Part shown: positions 1 through 13,556 of the stretch, in pieces
Layout: each line of letters starts with the position of its first letter
How positions within the stretch are numbered: the stretch's first letter is position 1
NCBI GenBank assembly: GCA_033239005.1
Contig: BSQZ01000038.1
Location: 2,715,001 to 2,779,000 of the forward strand
Source: Lamellibrachia satsuma
Lineage: Eukaryota > Annelida > Polychaeta > Sabellida > Siboglinidae
DNA length: 64,000 nt
Direction of reading: 5' to 3'
Notes under the pieces: model-generated
What the model was told of the DNA's origin: nothing
Seen by the model: only the letters and a program-made list of their open reading frames with translations
Database searches by the model: none
Position numbers and translations under genes: made by a program

Positions 1-489
1 ACTTACGCATACAAGCATACACTTACGCATGCCAGCGCACATGTACGCACGCCAAATTGCACTTACAAAATAAAAAATGGCAAAAGTCAGAAACAGCGGC
101 ACAACATTTTTTATATATGTGTGTGTGTATGTGTGCGTGCGTGCGTGCGTGTGTGCAAAATAGTTTAAGTAAATTTAAAATTAACTATTTCATTAGTTTA
201 CCGAAGTCCAAACATAAATGAAGAGGATAACGCAAAAATACAAAATGCTATTCAGGATAGCTTCCTTATTCCAAACATATCCATCCCACCAACCATCTTA
301 CTCTCTAGAACCACCAGGTTGTCTGCGTATAGCAACTTGCGGAGAATATCCTTCGTGCTCGTTTTCCCTCTGATCACCTATACTACTGCTACGGACACCA
401 GTGTGCTTAGATCACTCGGGGCAATGACCGTGTGGTGTGTCCTTGGTGGTACACATATGTGTCATGTACTCGGGGCCATGATCGTGTAG

Positions 490-1157
490 TGTGTCCCTGG
501 TGACAAACGTCTGTGTCATGTACTCTGGTGGTGTGTCCCTGGTGACAAACGTCTGTGTCATGTACTCTGGTGGTGTGTCCCTGGTGACAAACATCTGTGT
601 CATGTACTCTGGTGGTGTGTCCCTGGTGGCAAACGTCTGTGTCATGTACTCTGGTGGTGTGTCCCTGGTGGCAAAAATCTGTATCTTTTACTCGGGGCCA
701 TTATCGTGTGGTGTGTTCCTGGTGACAAACTTCTGTATCATTTACTCGGGGCCATTATCGTGTGGTGTGTTCCTGGTGACAAACTTCTGTATCATTTACT
801 CGGGGCCATTATCGTGTGGTGTGTTCCTGGTGACAAACTTCTGTATCATTTACTCGGGGCCATTATCGTGTGGTGTGTTCCTGGTGACAAACATCTGTAT
901 CATTTACTCGGGGCCATTATCGTGTTGTGTGTCCCTGGTGACAAACATCTGTATCATTTACTCGGGGCCATTATCGTGTGGTGTGTCCCTGGTGACAAAC
1001 TTCTGTATCATTTACTCGGGGCCATTATCGTGTGGTGTGTCCCTGGTGACAAACTTCTGTATCATTTACTCGGGGCCATTGTCGTGTGGTGTGTCCCTGG
1101 TGACAAACTTCTGTATCATTTACTCGGGGCCATTATCGTGTGGTGTGTTCCTGAAAA
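490..1157. repeat. 42/54-bp minisatellite, left block
   Basis: Tandem units built on GGTGACAAACTTCTGTATCA. The first four or five units are a 42-bp form ending in ACTCTGGTG; later units are a 54-bp form that adds CGGGGCCATTATCGTG. Both lengths are multiples of three, which leaves long meaningless open frames. The same array resumes at 2652, so a LINE has split it. Confidence 0.95.
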
Positions 1158-2651
1158 AAGGAAAGTCAGCTGGAATTGATAACATACCAGCAGAACTGGT
1201 TCAAGCTGGGGAAGAAGCCTTGATTACCAAACTTACAACAATCTGCAACAAGATCTGGCAGACAGGAGAATGGCCCACCCCATGGACTCAGTCACTGATC
1301 ATCACACTTCCCAAGAAAGGCAACCTACAGATGTGCCAAAACTACAGAACAATCAGCCTCATCAGCCACCCGAGCAAAGTCATGTTGAAGATACTACTCA
1401 ACAGACTCAAACCCCAGGCAGAAGTGGTTATCGCTGAAAAACAAGCGGGTTTTCGAGCAGGACGGAGCACAATTGAACAGATCTTCAACGTTAGAATCCT
1501 TTGCGAGAAACACCTTCAACATCAGCAAAGCCTGTATCATGTCTTTATAGATTTCAAGAAGGCCTTTGATAAGGTATGGCATGCGGCCCTATGGGCAACC
1601 ATGAGGAAGTACAACATTGGCTCCAAGCTTGTCCGAACCATTGAACACCTATATGACAATGCCACCAGTGCAGTAACCTTCAACAGCAGCATAGGAGACT
1701 GGTTTCGAACAACTGTTGGAGTTCGACAAGGATGCCTACTATCACCAACGCTCTTCAACATTTTTCTGGAAAGGATAATGACTGATGCTTTAGAAAACCA
1801 TCAAGGCACTGTCAGCATTGGAGGCAGGACAATCACCAACCTTCGTTTTGCTGACGACATCGACGGCCTAGCAGGAGATGAACAAGAACTAGTCAATTTA
1901 GTGGAGCGCCTTGAGAAAACATCTTCATCATACGGCATGGAGATCAGTGCCGAAAAGACCAAACTGATGACAAACAGCACACAAGGCATCAGCACAGAGG
2001 TCAAAGTTAATGGACAGAGACTTGAGGCAGTAACAAGCTTCAGGTACTTGGGATCAATTATCACAGATGAGGGTTCCAAACCGGAGATACTTGCCAGGAT
2101 TGCACAGACAACAGCAGCACTAACAAGGTTGAAACCCTTATGGAACGACAGAAACATCACTGTCAGTTCGAAAATAAGGCTGATGCGCTCCCTTGTCATG
2201 TCCATCTTTCTGTACGCTTGTGAAACATGGACCCTTTCAGCAGATCTACAGAAGAGGATACAAGCCATGGAAATGAGATGCTTCCGGAAGATCTTGCACA
2301 TATCATACAAAGACCATGTTACTGACGATGCTGTCCGTAACAAGATCAAACAAGCCATCGGACCATATGACAACCTTCTTACAACAGTTAAGAAGCGTAA
2401 ACTGAGTGGTACGGTCATGTATCACGATCATCTGGCCTTGCAAAGACTATCTTGCAAGGTACCGTAAGAGAGGGGAGACGAAGAGGTAGACAGAAGAAGA
2501 GGTGGGAAGACAACATCAAAGAGTGGACAGGAATGGAGTTCGCTGAATCCCAGAGGGTTGTAGAGAACAGGGAAACGTGGAGAGAGCTGGTTAGAAAGTC
2601 ATCAGTGGTGCCCCAATGATCCTTACGGGTTATGGGAAAGTGAAGTGAAGT
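1158..2651 (+). mobile_element. 5'-truncated non-LTR retrotransposon (reverse transcriptase)
   Basis: Starts inside the reverse transcriptase domain at KSAGIDNIPAEL; the endonuclease part is absent, as in most LINE copies. Visible motifs: motif A region VFIDFKKAFDKVWH, RQGCLLSPTLFN, catalytic FADD (LRFADDIDGLAG), SFRYLGSII, then the C-terminal basic tail (a 1-nt deletion near 2410 shifts the frame before it) and a stop at about 2617. It ends in a short GTGAAGTGAAGT tail. The clade is not certain. It lies inside the 54-bp minisatellite, with GTGTTCCTG on both edges as a candidate target-site duplication. Confidence 0.9.
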
Positions 2652-2952
2652 GTTCCTGGTGACAAATTTCTGTATCATTTACTCGGGGCCATTACCGTGT
2701 GGTGTGTTCCTGGTGATATACTTCTGTGTCATTTAGTCGGGGCCATTATCGTGTGGTGTGTTCCTGGTGACAAACTACTATATCATTTACTCGGGGCCTT
2801 TATCGTGTGGTGTGTTCCTGGTGACAAACGTCTGTGTCATGTACTCGGGGTCATGATCGTGTGGTGTGTCCTGGTGACAAACGTATGTGTCGTGTACTTG
2901 GGGCCATGATCGTGTGGTGTGTTCCTGGTGACAAATTTCTGTGTCATGTACA
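2652..2952. repeat. 54-bp minisatellite, right block
   Basis: Continuation of the array left of the LINE, about five more divergent units, ending near CATGTACAGTCGG. Confidence 0.9.
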
Positions 2953-2959
2953 GTCGGAA

Positions 2960-4345
2960 ACGGCTTCTGCAGCCGCACCCGACCCAGAACTACAAAGTCT
3001 CCCGATATGGCGGGATATTTCCCACTTTTTGGAAATTTTTCAAACATCACCGGCTTTTAAACAAAAATCCCCCTTTTTTGTCGTATTTGAATTTGCGATT
3101 TGTGTATCTACATATGATTGTATGATACAATGAGCTATGTATGTAAATAAACTTAACAAAGCAAAAACAACTGAAAATCGTTTCATTTGCTCGTTCGTGG
3201 TCTTTTTGCGGGCGTAGAAACATATGTAGAAACATATCTAATATGTAGAAACATATCAAGACGCGCGCGTAAGTTTGGTAAAATAAATTGGGTAGGTGGC
3301 GTCACAAAAGGAAAATAATATTAGTTAAGCCACCTGAAGAATCGCCCACTATGAGACCCCATGTGGAGAAATATCTCCCGCTGTTTGTTTGAGCCACCGA
3401 TTCCGTCATCGTCTGGTAGGTCGATGCCACGTATCAGCCACGGAAACGGCCTCTAACTGCAACCACACTGGACTAGATCACTGCTGCCCCGTTTGTAGGG
3501 CCTATATAGCAAACGTTCATTGTCGCCATGTACGGCTTTAACCCGTCTCACACTACACGACGCGAAGGCAAACCAACGCATCAAGACGTTGTGGAACAAC
3601 CTTGAACAATTTCTAACAATCTTGTTTCGTCGTGAGCTGCCGCACATGTCACGACGATTCGTCGTGGACCCTTCGTCAACCCGTCGTGAATCTAACACGA
3701 CCCGACCGGTTTTCCCTCAAACTCATCCAACAAAAACGGAACTTAAAAATAAAAAACTATTTTTAAAAATGTTGACGGAAATAGTGAGCCACCTGTTTAA
3801 TAATGTTGCATGTTTCGGTAGTAGCACAAAAACGTGTCAAGGCAGTAATAACTAAACATGTCCTTTGTCAACTGTCGTGTTTCTTACTTTGCATTTTCGA
3901 TTTACTCATTGTTAAATTAATCTAGTATTCCAGCGATTACTCTATATGATTTATATAACTATAGAACGATTTGTTAATACCATATATACAATATGGGTAA
4001 CTATTGCAAAAAAAACCACTATACAACACCATTACTTTGAAGTTGGTGTTCCTATTGGAATAACATTTGGACGAACAATCAAATAGACAGGGGTGCTCAC
4101 GCTAAAGGTCAATTAATTGAGTTTCCTTTCCTTCTGACCACGTGTCTACTCTCTTTATTTTTAGCGCTGTATTTTGTATGGCTGCAAGTAACATGACTGA
4201 ACGCATGTGTATGATTGGCCAATAGTCTACGACCGTCGCCAACTGGTCGGCGACGATCGCACAGTGCCGCACACTACAACACGATGTAATACGATGTGAG
4301 ACTGTCAAAGACGAATCGTCGTAGATACTGAACATGTTCAATTTG
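2960..4345. other. Unassigned intergenic DNA with CG-containing inverted repeats
   Basis: No gene recognised. Short perfect inverted repeats occur, for example ACGACGATTCGTCGT near 3652 and CGTCGCC...GGCGACG near 4236. The 3420-3720 part is CpG-rich for this window and may be the remnant of a DNA transposon. Confidence 0.4.
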
Positions 4346-4359
4346 TAGTTACTTAGCTT

Positions 4360-7250
4360 TACTTAGATTCTTCCTGACCGTAGGCGGTTGCCTCGGTGGT
4401 CAGATCTTCAACTTTCCCTTGCAATGCTCTACGACTTCCTGGCAAGGCTGCTTTGTAGTTGTAGAGAAACTCCTCCGTACTCCAGTGTCTATCTATACGG
4501 TTTTTAAATGAGTTAACACTTGGGGCAGTTACAACAACTTCCGGTAGATCTTTCCATAATCTGGTAACTCTAAGTGAGAAGCTTTCTTTTCTAACGTTTG
4601 TACAAGCACGTTCTATAAACAATTTCAAACTATGACCCCTTGTTCCTTCCCTTGTATCACTGTCTTTGTGCAGGTTGACAATGTTAGATACATCACTGTC
4701 ATATTTCCCTTGGAGCAGTTTATATACCTCAATCATATCACCACGAGTTCGTCTATATGCAAGTGTAGGAAGTTTCAATCTCTCAAGTCTTTCCTCATAA
4801 GGAATATTCTTCATACAAGGAAACTGCTTTGTTGCGCGTCTCTGCATATTTTCGATGGCATCTTTGTATTTCTGTTTATAAGGGGACCATATTGATATTG
4901 CATAATCTAGATGACTCCTAACTAAAGCTTTATATAATGGCACACAATTATGTTGATTTAGGGTTGTAAAGGACCTTCTAATAACAGCCATGATAGTGTT
5001 TGCTTTGTTTATTTTTTGGTTGATGTATTTATAAAATTTAGGTTTGAATCAAGTATAACCCCAATGTCTTTTTGTTCTTCTATTCCTCCTAATTCATGGG
5101 CAATATTATCTATCTTCAGGTTATATGCATATTCTTGCTGTATTGTTTTCTCTACGTACATTAAATTACATTTATCTGGGTGGTACCTTAATAACCATTT
5201 ACTTGACCAAGATGTTAAATAATCTAAATCGTTCTGTAGTGTATGCTGGTCATATGTCCGCAAACATATATACATTCGAAACTATATTCTCAGGAAGATC
5301 ATTTATGTATACTGTATACGGTCAGATAAGAACGCCCGGATTCATCTTAGTGTGTAATACTCTATGCCATACGATTTAAGTTTGTCTATCAATCTTTTAA
5401 GAGGGATGGTGTCGCAAGTTTTCATGAAGTCCAAATATACTACGTCTATAGATTCTCGTTTATCTAAAGCTTTGGTCCATGAGTCAATAACATTTAGTAG
5501 TCAGAGTACCGTAGAACGACTTTAATAAAACCAAATTGTTACGTACTGAATAATTTATTTCTTATAATATGCTTAACAATATGGTTTTTGACACATTGTT
5601 CCATACATTTACATATTATACTTGTTAAGCTGACTGGTCTATAATTTCCTGCGTTTTTTCGATTACCTTTCTTAAAATTTCCCTGAAGTCCTTCCATGTT
5701 TCCATTCCTTTGGTAGTTCACCCACAGCCAGTGAATTATTAAATAGCCTAGTTAGTGGTTTACATAAATGATTAGATAGCTCTTTCAACAACCTAGGATG
5801 AACACCATCTGGCCCTACTGATTTACACATAAGGTTATCAAGTTTGTTTTATAATTTCTTCATCAATAGTTAATTCTTCCATGGTGTGCCTTAACTTCAC
5901 TGGTGGAATATGAGATATATCACCATCTGGCTCTGTAGTAAAAACACTTGAAATCTTTAGGGTCTGTGTTCAGGTCTGAAACACCTTCCCGATTCTTGGT
6001 TTTGGAGTTCATATATTTACATACTGCTTTTGGGTTTGTCTTAGCTTCTGCTGCTAGCTTCATCTGAAATTCCTTCTGTATCCTCCTCGTTGATTTATGG
6101 ACTTGATTTCTAGCCCTACAATATTCAGTATAGTATTTTCCTTCTATTGTCTCCATATAACATTTCGATATAACGTTTTCATAGTGTTTTTTTCTTAATT
6201 TTTTTTACTGATTCCTTGTTTAGGGGTACTTTCCCTCTATGTCTGTTAATATTACTCACAAGTCGATGAGGGCTGAATTCATCCTCTATCTTTTTAACAT
6301 ATTCTTTAAAACCTAACCACTGATGGTTTATAGTGCTCGTGCCAAGTATATCGCCCCAATCTGAGTGGTCTAGTTTCGTCTTCATACTATTATAATCCCC
6401 TTGGTCGTAATAATATTTAAGTCGTGTATGACTTGCTATTTCTGCATTAGCACCTAAATGTAATGATGAGGACAGAGTGATCACTCGTACCAAGTGGGCT
6501 TTCATACACTATATTATCTATCATAACTTTTTCATTGGTGAAAACTAAATCAAGAATGTTTGATTTATTTCCTAATCGCCCCCTTGTGGGGAGTGTGACA
6601 TGTTTGAAGAGAACATTATCTCTTATTCCTTCTTTGAATTTAGTGTCTGGGCTAGTAGTATTCTCTGAGAGTGTGTACCAATTTTAGCCAGTCTATGTTG
6701 GGGTAGTTAAAATCTCCAAGCAAGAGATGTGAATGTTTATAGCACATTACCTCACTAATCAGTTCATTTAATTGTTCATTATTGGTGCCAAAGCTGCCGG
6801 GGCTTTTATATACACATCCTATCAGAAAAGTGTCTTTTTTGTTTAATTTTGTCTCAACCTATATCGATTCTTGAAAGTTGGTTCCTAAAGATACGAAGGG
6901 TTTTGCGTTTAGTGTTTTGTGGGTGTATATACAAACACCTCGTCCTTGCTTATCGATGTTATGGTATAAATCATAGTCACTCAAACCCAGTTCAGCTGTG
7001 TTTAATAGAAATTTTTGGTTTTTCGGTTTAACCTCAGTGATTGCAATCATCATACACTTATGTGATTCGATTCGAGCTTTGAACTCAGTAAATTTATGAA
7101 TTAGACTATCAGCATTGGTGTAGAAACATATTAATTGTTTATGTGTATACTTTGTATTAACAATGTTTTTCTGGTTAGATGATCTTTCTTGTCTTACTCC
7201 TCATCCCTTTGAGGTTTGAATCTTACAATTTTTTTGGTGGACCTCTCACC
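4360..7250 (-). mobile_element. Decayed CR1-like LINE
   Basis: Read on the minus strand, pieces of one LINE appear in order. Endonuclease fragments lie at about 7053-6690 (with LLLGDFNYPNIDW) and linker at 6156-5940. RT start KNAGNYRPVSLTSI is near 5650, and a motif-A-like YLDFMKTCDTIP is near 5430. A deleted and damaged catalytic region follows, where FADD is now FAD-I-stop near 5265. Then come WLLRYHPDKCNLMYVEKT near 5180 and a long intact C-terminal part, 4991-4362. Many stops, frameshifts and a deletion between motifs A and C show it is dead. A related fragment is at about 34058-34145. Confidence 0.88.
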
Positions 7251-8979
7251 CTGTACAACCATTTCCCTCATCATTTATCTTTCGATTAAATGTGTTTTAC
7301 TACTGCAATAATCATATTTTGGTGGAAATGGACAGTCGCTATGTCAACTTCTGTACCTATTAATTAAACCAAACACACCTACATTTTAACAGGGTGTAGT
7401 GAGAATGGTGCCAAGACCAGGAGCAGAAATTTGTTATGGGCAATATTCTGTTCAGAATTGGGACCGTATATTTTGAGGAAGGGACTGTAGATTTGTCACT
7501 TTTATAAACAAATTAATATACTGAATACTGGTTGCGATCACGGAGCCACAGAATTCAAGCGAGGGACCGTATGAAAAAGCTTAAAAACATCGCCGCACAA
7601 GAGTATGTTTTAAAGCGCTGAGTTAATTGCAAAACCACATTAACTGAAGTGATTAACATTTTGGTGTGATATTTCTTGTTTTGAACAACTAAATTATCTT
7701 TTGTAGATTCTTGGCTTTGGCTGACAATTCATCATTAGACACGGAGAAACAGACATTGCACGAGTCTTACACACCACAAAGGCAACATGAAATCAAAAAG
7801 CTATAAGAAATTAACTATTTTATGCACACAAGTAATATTATATAAAAATCATAAACAAAACATATTGTTACACCACCAGTTATAACTGCATCATACTGGT
7901 CAAGCCTGGTTACTCCATACGTCACTACAACACAGGAGATACAAGTCTAATAGAAATTTATCATGATATATAATCAATCCCCCATATTTAACCGTATTCT
8001 TCGAGAATAATCACACATCCATAATATAAGTCTACAACAAATCAACTGGTTTATTTACACACAGTAATATTATGGTACAAGAACAGTAGTATCCAACATA
8101 GTACAAGCTAATATTGTACACAGCTAAAATGGTACAATAACTGAACAGGGAAGCCAATAGTGTACAAGGTAATGCTGCACACAGCTAATATTGTACAAGA
8201 ACTGAACAAGGAAGTTAATAGTGTACAAGAAAATACATCTGGATTGAGATAGTAGAGAACTGAACAGAGAAGCTTGCTTTTGTACAACCAGTTAAAATCA
8301 CATTGCATGGAATGCATATCGTAATTTCAAATTCACAAATAAGCACATCCACAAAGCTATTTTGGCAGTGATAAAAGATCTATTATAAGCACATAATCAC
8401 AACTATTTCAACACATCTGCAGGTCATATGAAGATCTGCAATGTAACTTATCACATCATTTATTATATGCTAGCCAATTTACAAACAAACTTATCACCAC
8501 TTAAATATATAATAAATTTAAAATACATTTTATTTTGTACAAATATTCATTTCGTGGAAAGAAAATTAAACATGAATACATTTTGCTTACAGTTCTGGGT
8601 TTCAAGCTGTACTGGTGGCAACAAAATGGTGCTATAGAAACACCAATATTACAAATAAGTCAACAATTCTTAACAATATTATTGACTTAACCAACCCAAA
8701 ATGATTAAATTATAAAACTAATGTAACCACAATTTTTTTTTAAAAGAGTGGGATTTCTCCCTTGTAGTTGTTACATCATCAACAATCAGTTATGATAATC
8801 ATTATTACGTAATCATTGCATACTTAATGGATTATCCTATGAAAACTATGAGGAATTCGAGAAAAAATGTCCAATGTGTAAACAATCCACATTTGAATGT
8901 CTTTATTATTTATATTATTTACGATGTTATTTTATAATACACCTGTAGTATCGTGAATATTTCTTTAAAAATGTGAGCT
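7250..8979. other. Intergenic DNA downstream of VPS33A
   Basis: AT-rich, no recognisable gene. Around 8050-8240 there are loose repeats containing TTGTACA and AAGAACTGAACA. It may include distal 3' UTR if the downstream polyadenylation site is used. Confidence 0.4.
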
Positions 8980-8985
8980 TTTATT
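8980..8985 (-). promoter_or_regulatory. Candidate VPS33A polyadenylation signal
   Basis: AATAAA on the minus strand about 100 bp past the stop codon. A second AATAAA lies at 8902-8907. The choice between them cannot be made from sequence alone. Confidence 0.45.
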
Positions 8986-9081
8986 AAGACAATACAATGG
9001 GGATTGAGGTGCATACTTGGAGCTTTCTGATAATTGTGTTAGTTGCCACTAGTACAGGTTTCAGTCAGACCACAATAACGT

Positions 9082-9185
9082 TTAGAATGGATTCATTGGT
9101 TTTGGTGAAAGGGTCTCCATGATTGACTCTATCCAGTTGGATCCATTGATGAGTTTTGTCGTCGCAACAAGATACTCCGCAGGTG
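9082..9185 (-). CDS. VPS33A: VPS33A exon 16, C-terminus and stop
   Basis: Too short for a simple open-frame scan, found by continuing the phase-1 frame after TTTGCTTCAG. Encodes [34 protein letters not shown] and TAA (9082-9084). It matches the family ending ([23 protein letters not shown] type), with a few extra residues inserted before the final PF. Confidence 0.93.
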
Positions 9186-12100
9186 CTGAAGCAAACATCG
9201 GAAGCACAAAGATGATATTACAGTTGAACCTCGCTTTACAGTAACCTCACTAATACAGCTACCTTGCCATTATGATCACCACACTAATACAGCTACCTCA
9301 CCATTATGATCACCTCACTAATACAGCTACCTTGCCATTATGATCACCACACTAATACAGCTACCTCGCCATTATGGTCACCTCACTAATACAGCTACCT
9401 CACCATTATGGTCACCTCACTAATACAGCTACCTCGCCATTATGGTTACCTCACTAATACAGCTACCTCACCATTATGGTCACCTCACTAATACAGCTAC
9501 CTCGCCACTGTGGTCACCTCACTAATACAGCTACTTCGCCATTATTGTCACCTCACTAATACAGCTACCTCACCATTGTGGTCGGTCCTGGGACAGGCCC
9601 AAATTAATTAAATCACAGTAAAGTATGGGACATTAATCCCGCTAATACAGTCACCTCATTATTCAGGCCACTTTGGCCCTATCCTGGGGTGACCTTAATA
9701 GTGAGGTTCTACTGTACTTACAAATCAGCAGTAACATGAAATGAAACATGCAATAAAAATGAGTTCTGTAACCATAAATGGATGATAATCCACCCCAGTA
9801 AAATCTCAATAACTTCACCAATGCAACATCAAATGACATGATTCAATTTGTAATGTTTGTATAATTTACATGGATAAATGTAATTATGCATAATAATAGA
9901 ACCATTCATGCATATGTTGTATATCATAATTAGAAATTAATTAAATTATAAAATGCATAGAAAATAGCTGCATTTTGGAAAATAATACAATGTGGATATT
10001 TTATGTATATATATGCGCATGAGGATTTGTGCCGACTTGTGCAACATTTATTTTACGTGTATTAGCTTTTTATTATATATGTTTTATATGTACAATAATA
10101 AAATCACATTCTATTATATGAGTGTGTGTGCGTGTGTGTGTACGTGCAAGCATGTGTGTGTGTGTGCGTGTGTGTATATATATACGAAAGAAATTAATAA
10201 GAAAGGCTATACCATCTTCTAACTGCGACAAGAACCGTAGAGCTGAAATCTCGGCATATGTGACACCACCGAGAAACAAGACGAGGGTGACCTTTGGTTC
10301 GACTGTACCCGACTGGATGGAAGTGATGGAGCTCCCTTTAGAAAAGACAAGAATACTACACAACAGGGAATTAGACAACCACATCATATAACAAAATAAT
10401 CTGATGTTGTAGAACAAACGGGGAATTAGACAACGACATCATATAACAAAACAATCTGATGTTGCCGAACAAAGAGGGAATTAGACAACGACATCATATA
10501 ACAAAACAATCTGATGTTGCCGAACAAACAGGGAATTAGACAACGACATCATATAACAAAACAATCTGATGTTGCCGAACAAACAGGGAATTAGACAACG
10601 ACATCGTATAACAAAACAATCTGATGTTGCCAAACAAACAGGGAATTAGACAACGACATCATATAACAAAACAATCTGATGTTGCCAAACAAACAGGGAA
10701 TTAGACAACGACATCACATAACAAAACAATCTTATGTTGTAGAACAAATGGCAGTAAAAACACATCATGAAGGAATTCAAATAATTTGAAGTGGCACTTT
10801 TCATAAATTTACACTACAGTAACTACCAGTTACTGTACTAGATAATGTTTCTAGCCAAAACTACAACATGCATTTCTGCATACATGGAAATGATTGACAC
10901 TGCCAAACTGCAGATTAAACAGTCCAAATGTTCTAGGGGAAGAGTACGCACTCTTTTATCAAACTGACTGCATATTACTTAAACTATTCACACACTACAG
11001 ATTTTAATTTCACACTACCAGATAAGTGATGGGCTAAATTAATTGAAGATTGAAAAACAATACAAAAACCGACAACAATTGAAGGGAGTACGATGTTTCC
11101 TCTTTTTCATGTGCTATTTCCATGAGGAGATGTAGACATCATATGTCCATCCCCATCATAATATTTTACGAAAACTGCTATCCATAAACTGACCAGTAAC
11201 GACAACGAAAAATAGTTGTATAAACTACAACATGAATACTAGTGCACTATTAGTCGAGTAAGGCATTGACTAACTTCTCTTGCGTAGCCCAATAGGGATC
11301 TGTTGAACCTCCTCTATGGTGGGTCCTGGGAGGAGGGATAGGACCTCTGTGATGCTCCTCCATCCCGGCCGATGGAGGAACTGGGCTAGACGCACACTCA
11401 GGGGCGCATAGCCACTGTACACATACGCAATGTCACTCGGATTCTGAAAGGAATTTAACAACCAAGTTCCTACAGTTTCATTATATGATGTACAGTGCAT
11501 CTACCCACAATGTGGGAAATAGAGCTTTATAAATACAGTATTAGTATTATTACAACATAATCACAGGACTCCATAAACTTCTATTGATATAACATGTTGT
11601 GCTAAGAAAGAGAAAAATAAGAAAGAAAAAACCACATGGACCAGGCTTCGAATGGCAGCAAAAGGGTTTGAACCCTGGTCAGCTGAACCACGTCCAAACT
11701 CTCCCACTGTGCCATAGACGATATTCACGATGCATGTACATTAGCACTATATTAGCACATTAGCACAATATTTGTTGTTGATGTCCAACAACCGTGGTTT
11801 CATTCTTAGCCAGCAGGTGACGTACATGTTATAAATAATGTCTATTGAATAACAGCAGATAATAAAACTGACTGCATAAACATTTACCTAAGTAAATCAA
11901 ATGCTTTTGAAAGTTATAATTAAAAAAATACTAAATATTGTTATGACCAATTTCCAAATCTACTAGTTTCAGGTGTTGCTGTGACATCACAAACATATTG
12001 TCAAAAAACATAGCAATGACATCACAAACATATCACAACCATAGTTTTATTCTTTGCTGATAAGGTGTAGTATATGTTATAAATAATGTCTATTTACCTA

Positions 12101-13491
12101 TGTAAAACAACTGCTTTCGAAAATGATAATAAAAAATATTGTTATGGCCAATTTCAAAATCTACCAGTTTCAGGCATTGCTGAGCTGTCACAAACATATC
12201 GGAGTGACGTCAAAAACATATCGCATTAATGTCACAAACATATCACATTGAGGTCAAAAACATAACAATGACATCACAAACATATTGCAACCATAGTTTT
12301 ATTCTTAGCCAACAGGTGAAGTTCATGTTGTGAATATTGTGTATTACCAATAGGTAAAGTACGTTGTGAATATTGTCTATTACCTATAGGTGTAGTACAT
12401 GTTGTGAATATCGTCTATTACCAATAGGTGTAGTACATGTGAATATTGTCTATTACCGATAGGTGTAGTACATGTTGTGAATATTGTCTATTACCGATAG
12501 GTGTAGTACATGTTGTGAATATTGTCTATTACCAATAGGTGTAGTACATGTGAATATTGTCTATTACCGGTAGGTGTAGTACATGTTGTGAATATTGTCT
12601 ATTACCGATAGGTGAAGTACATGTTGTGAATATTGTCTATTACCAATAGGTAAAGTACGTTGTGAATATTGTCTATTACCGATAGGTGTAGTATATGTTG
12701 TGAATATCATCTATTACCAATAGGTGTAGAACATGTTGTGACTATTGTCTATTACCAATAGGTGTAGTACATGTGAATATTGTCTATTATCAATAGGTGT
12801 AGTACGTTGTGAATATTGTCAATTACCGATAGGTGAAGTACATGTTGTGAATATTGTCAATACCGATAGGTGTAGTACATGTGAATATTGTCTATTACCG
12901 ATAGGTGAAGTATATGTTGTGAATATTGTCTATTACCGATAGGTGAAGTACATGTTGTGAATATTGTCTATTACCGATAGGTGTAGTACATGTTGTGAAT
13001 ATTGTCTATTACCGATAGGTGAAGTATATGTTGTGAATATTGTCTATTACCGATAGGTGAAGTACATGTTGTGAATATTGTCTATTACCGATAGGTGAAG
13101 TATATGTTGTGAATATTGTACATTAAGCCTAAAATAAATTGACAAAGCATATGACCAGCTACACACCTGTTCTTTGACCTCTTCCACAATCAATTTGAGG
13201 GTCTTACGGAGGGTGGGGTAGCTGCGATGTCCCTCCCTCTTCAGCAGGCCCGCCGCCTCCAGGTTCTGGAGGGTGATCATGTGCTCGAAACCATACGTCT
13301 AAGATAAAAAAAACATATGTTGAGACATTAGGCATATATCAAGGCAGCTTCAAAGACTCACCTTTGTAGTATTTCGTTTACTTAAATTACTGCCGCAACA
13401 TTTTAGCCTAATTTATTGATATTTATATCTATCTTAATTAATTTTTTAAAGCCAAGCAATATTGTTTTCACAAAGTAATTATATATATATT

Positions 13492-13556
<65 letters not shown>

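Noticed and set aside
491..2467. 658-codon open frame joining minisatellite and reverse transcriptase
   Set aside because: The first 220 codons are translated 42/54-bp repeats that run by chance into the LINE frame. The real element begins near 1158.
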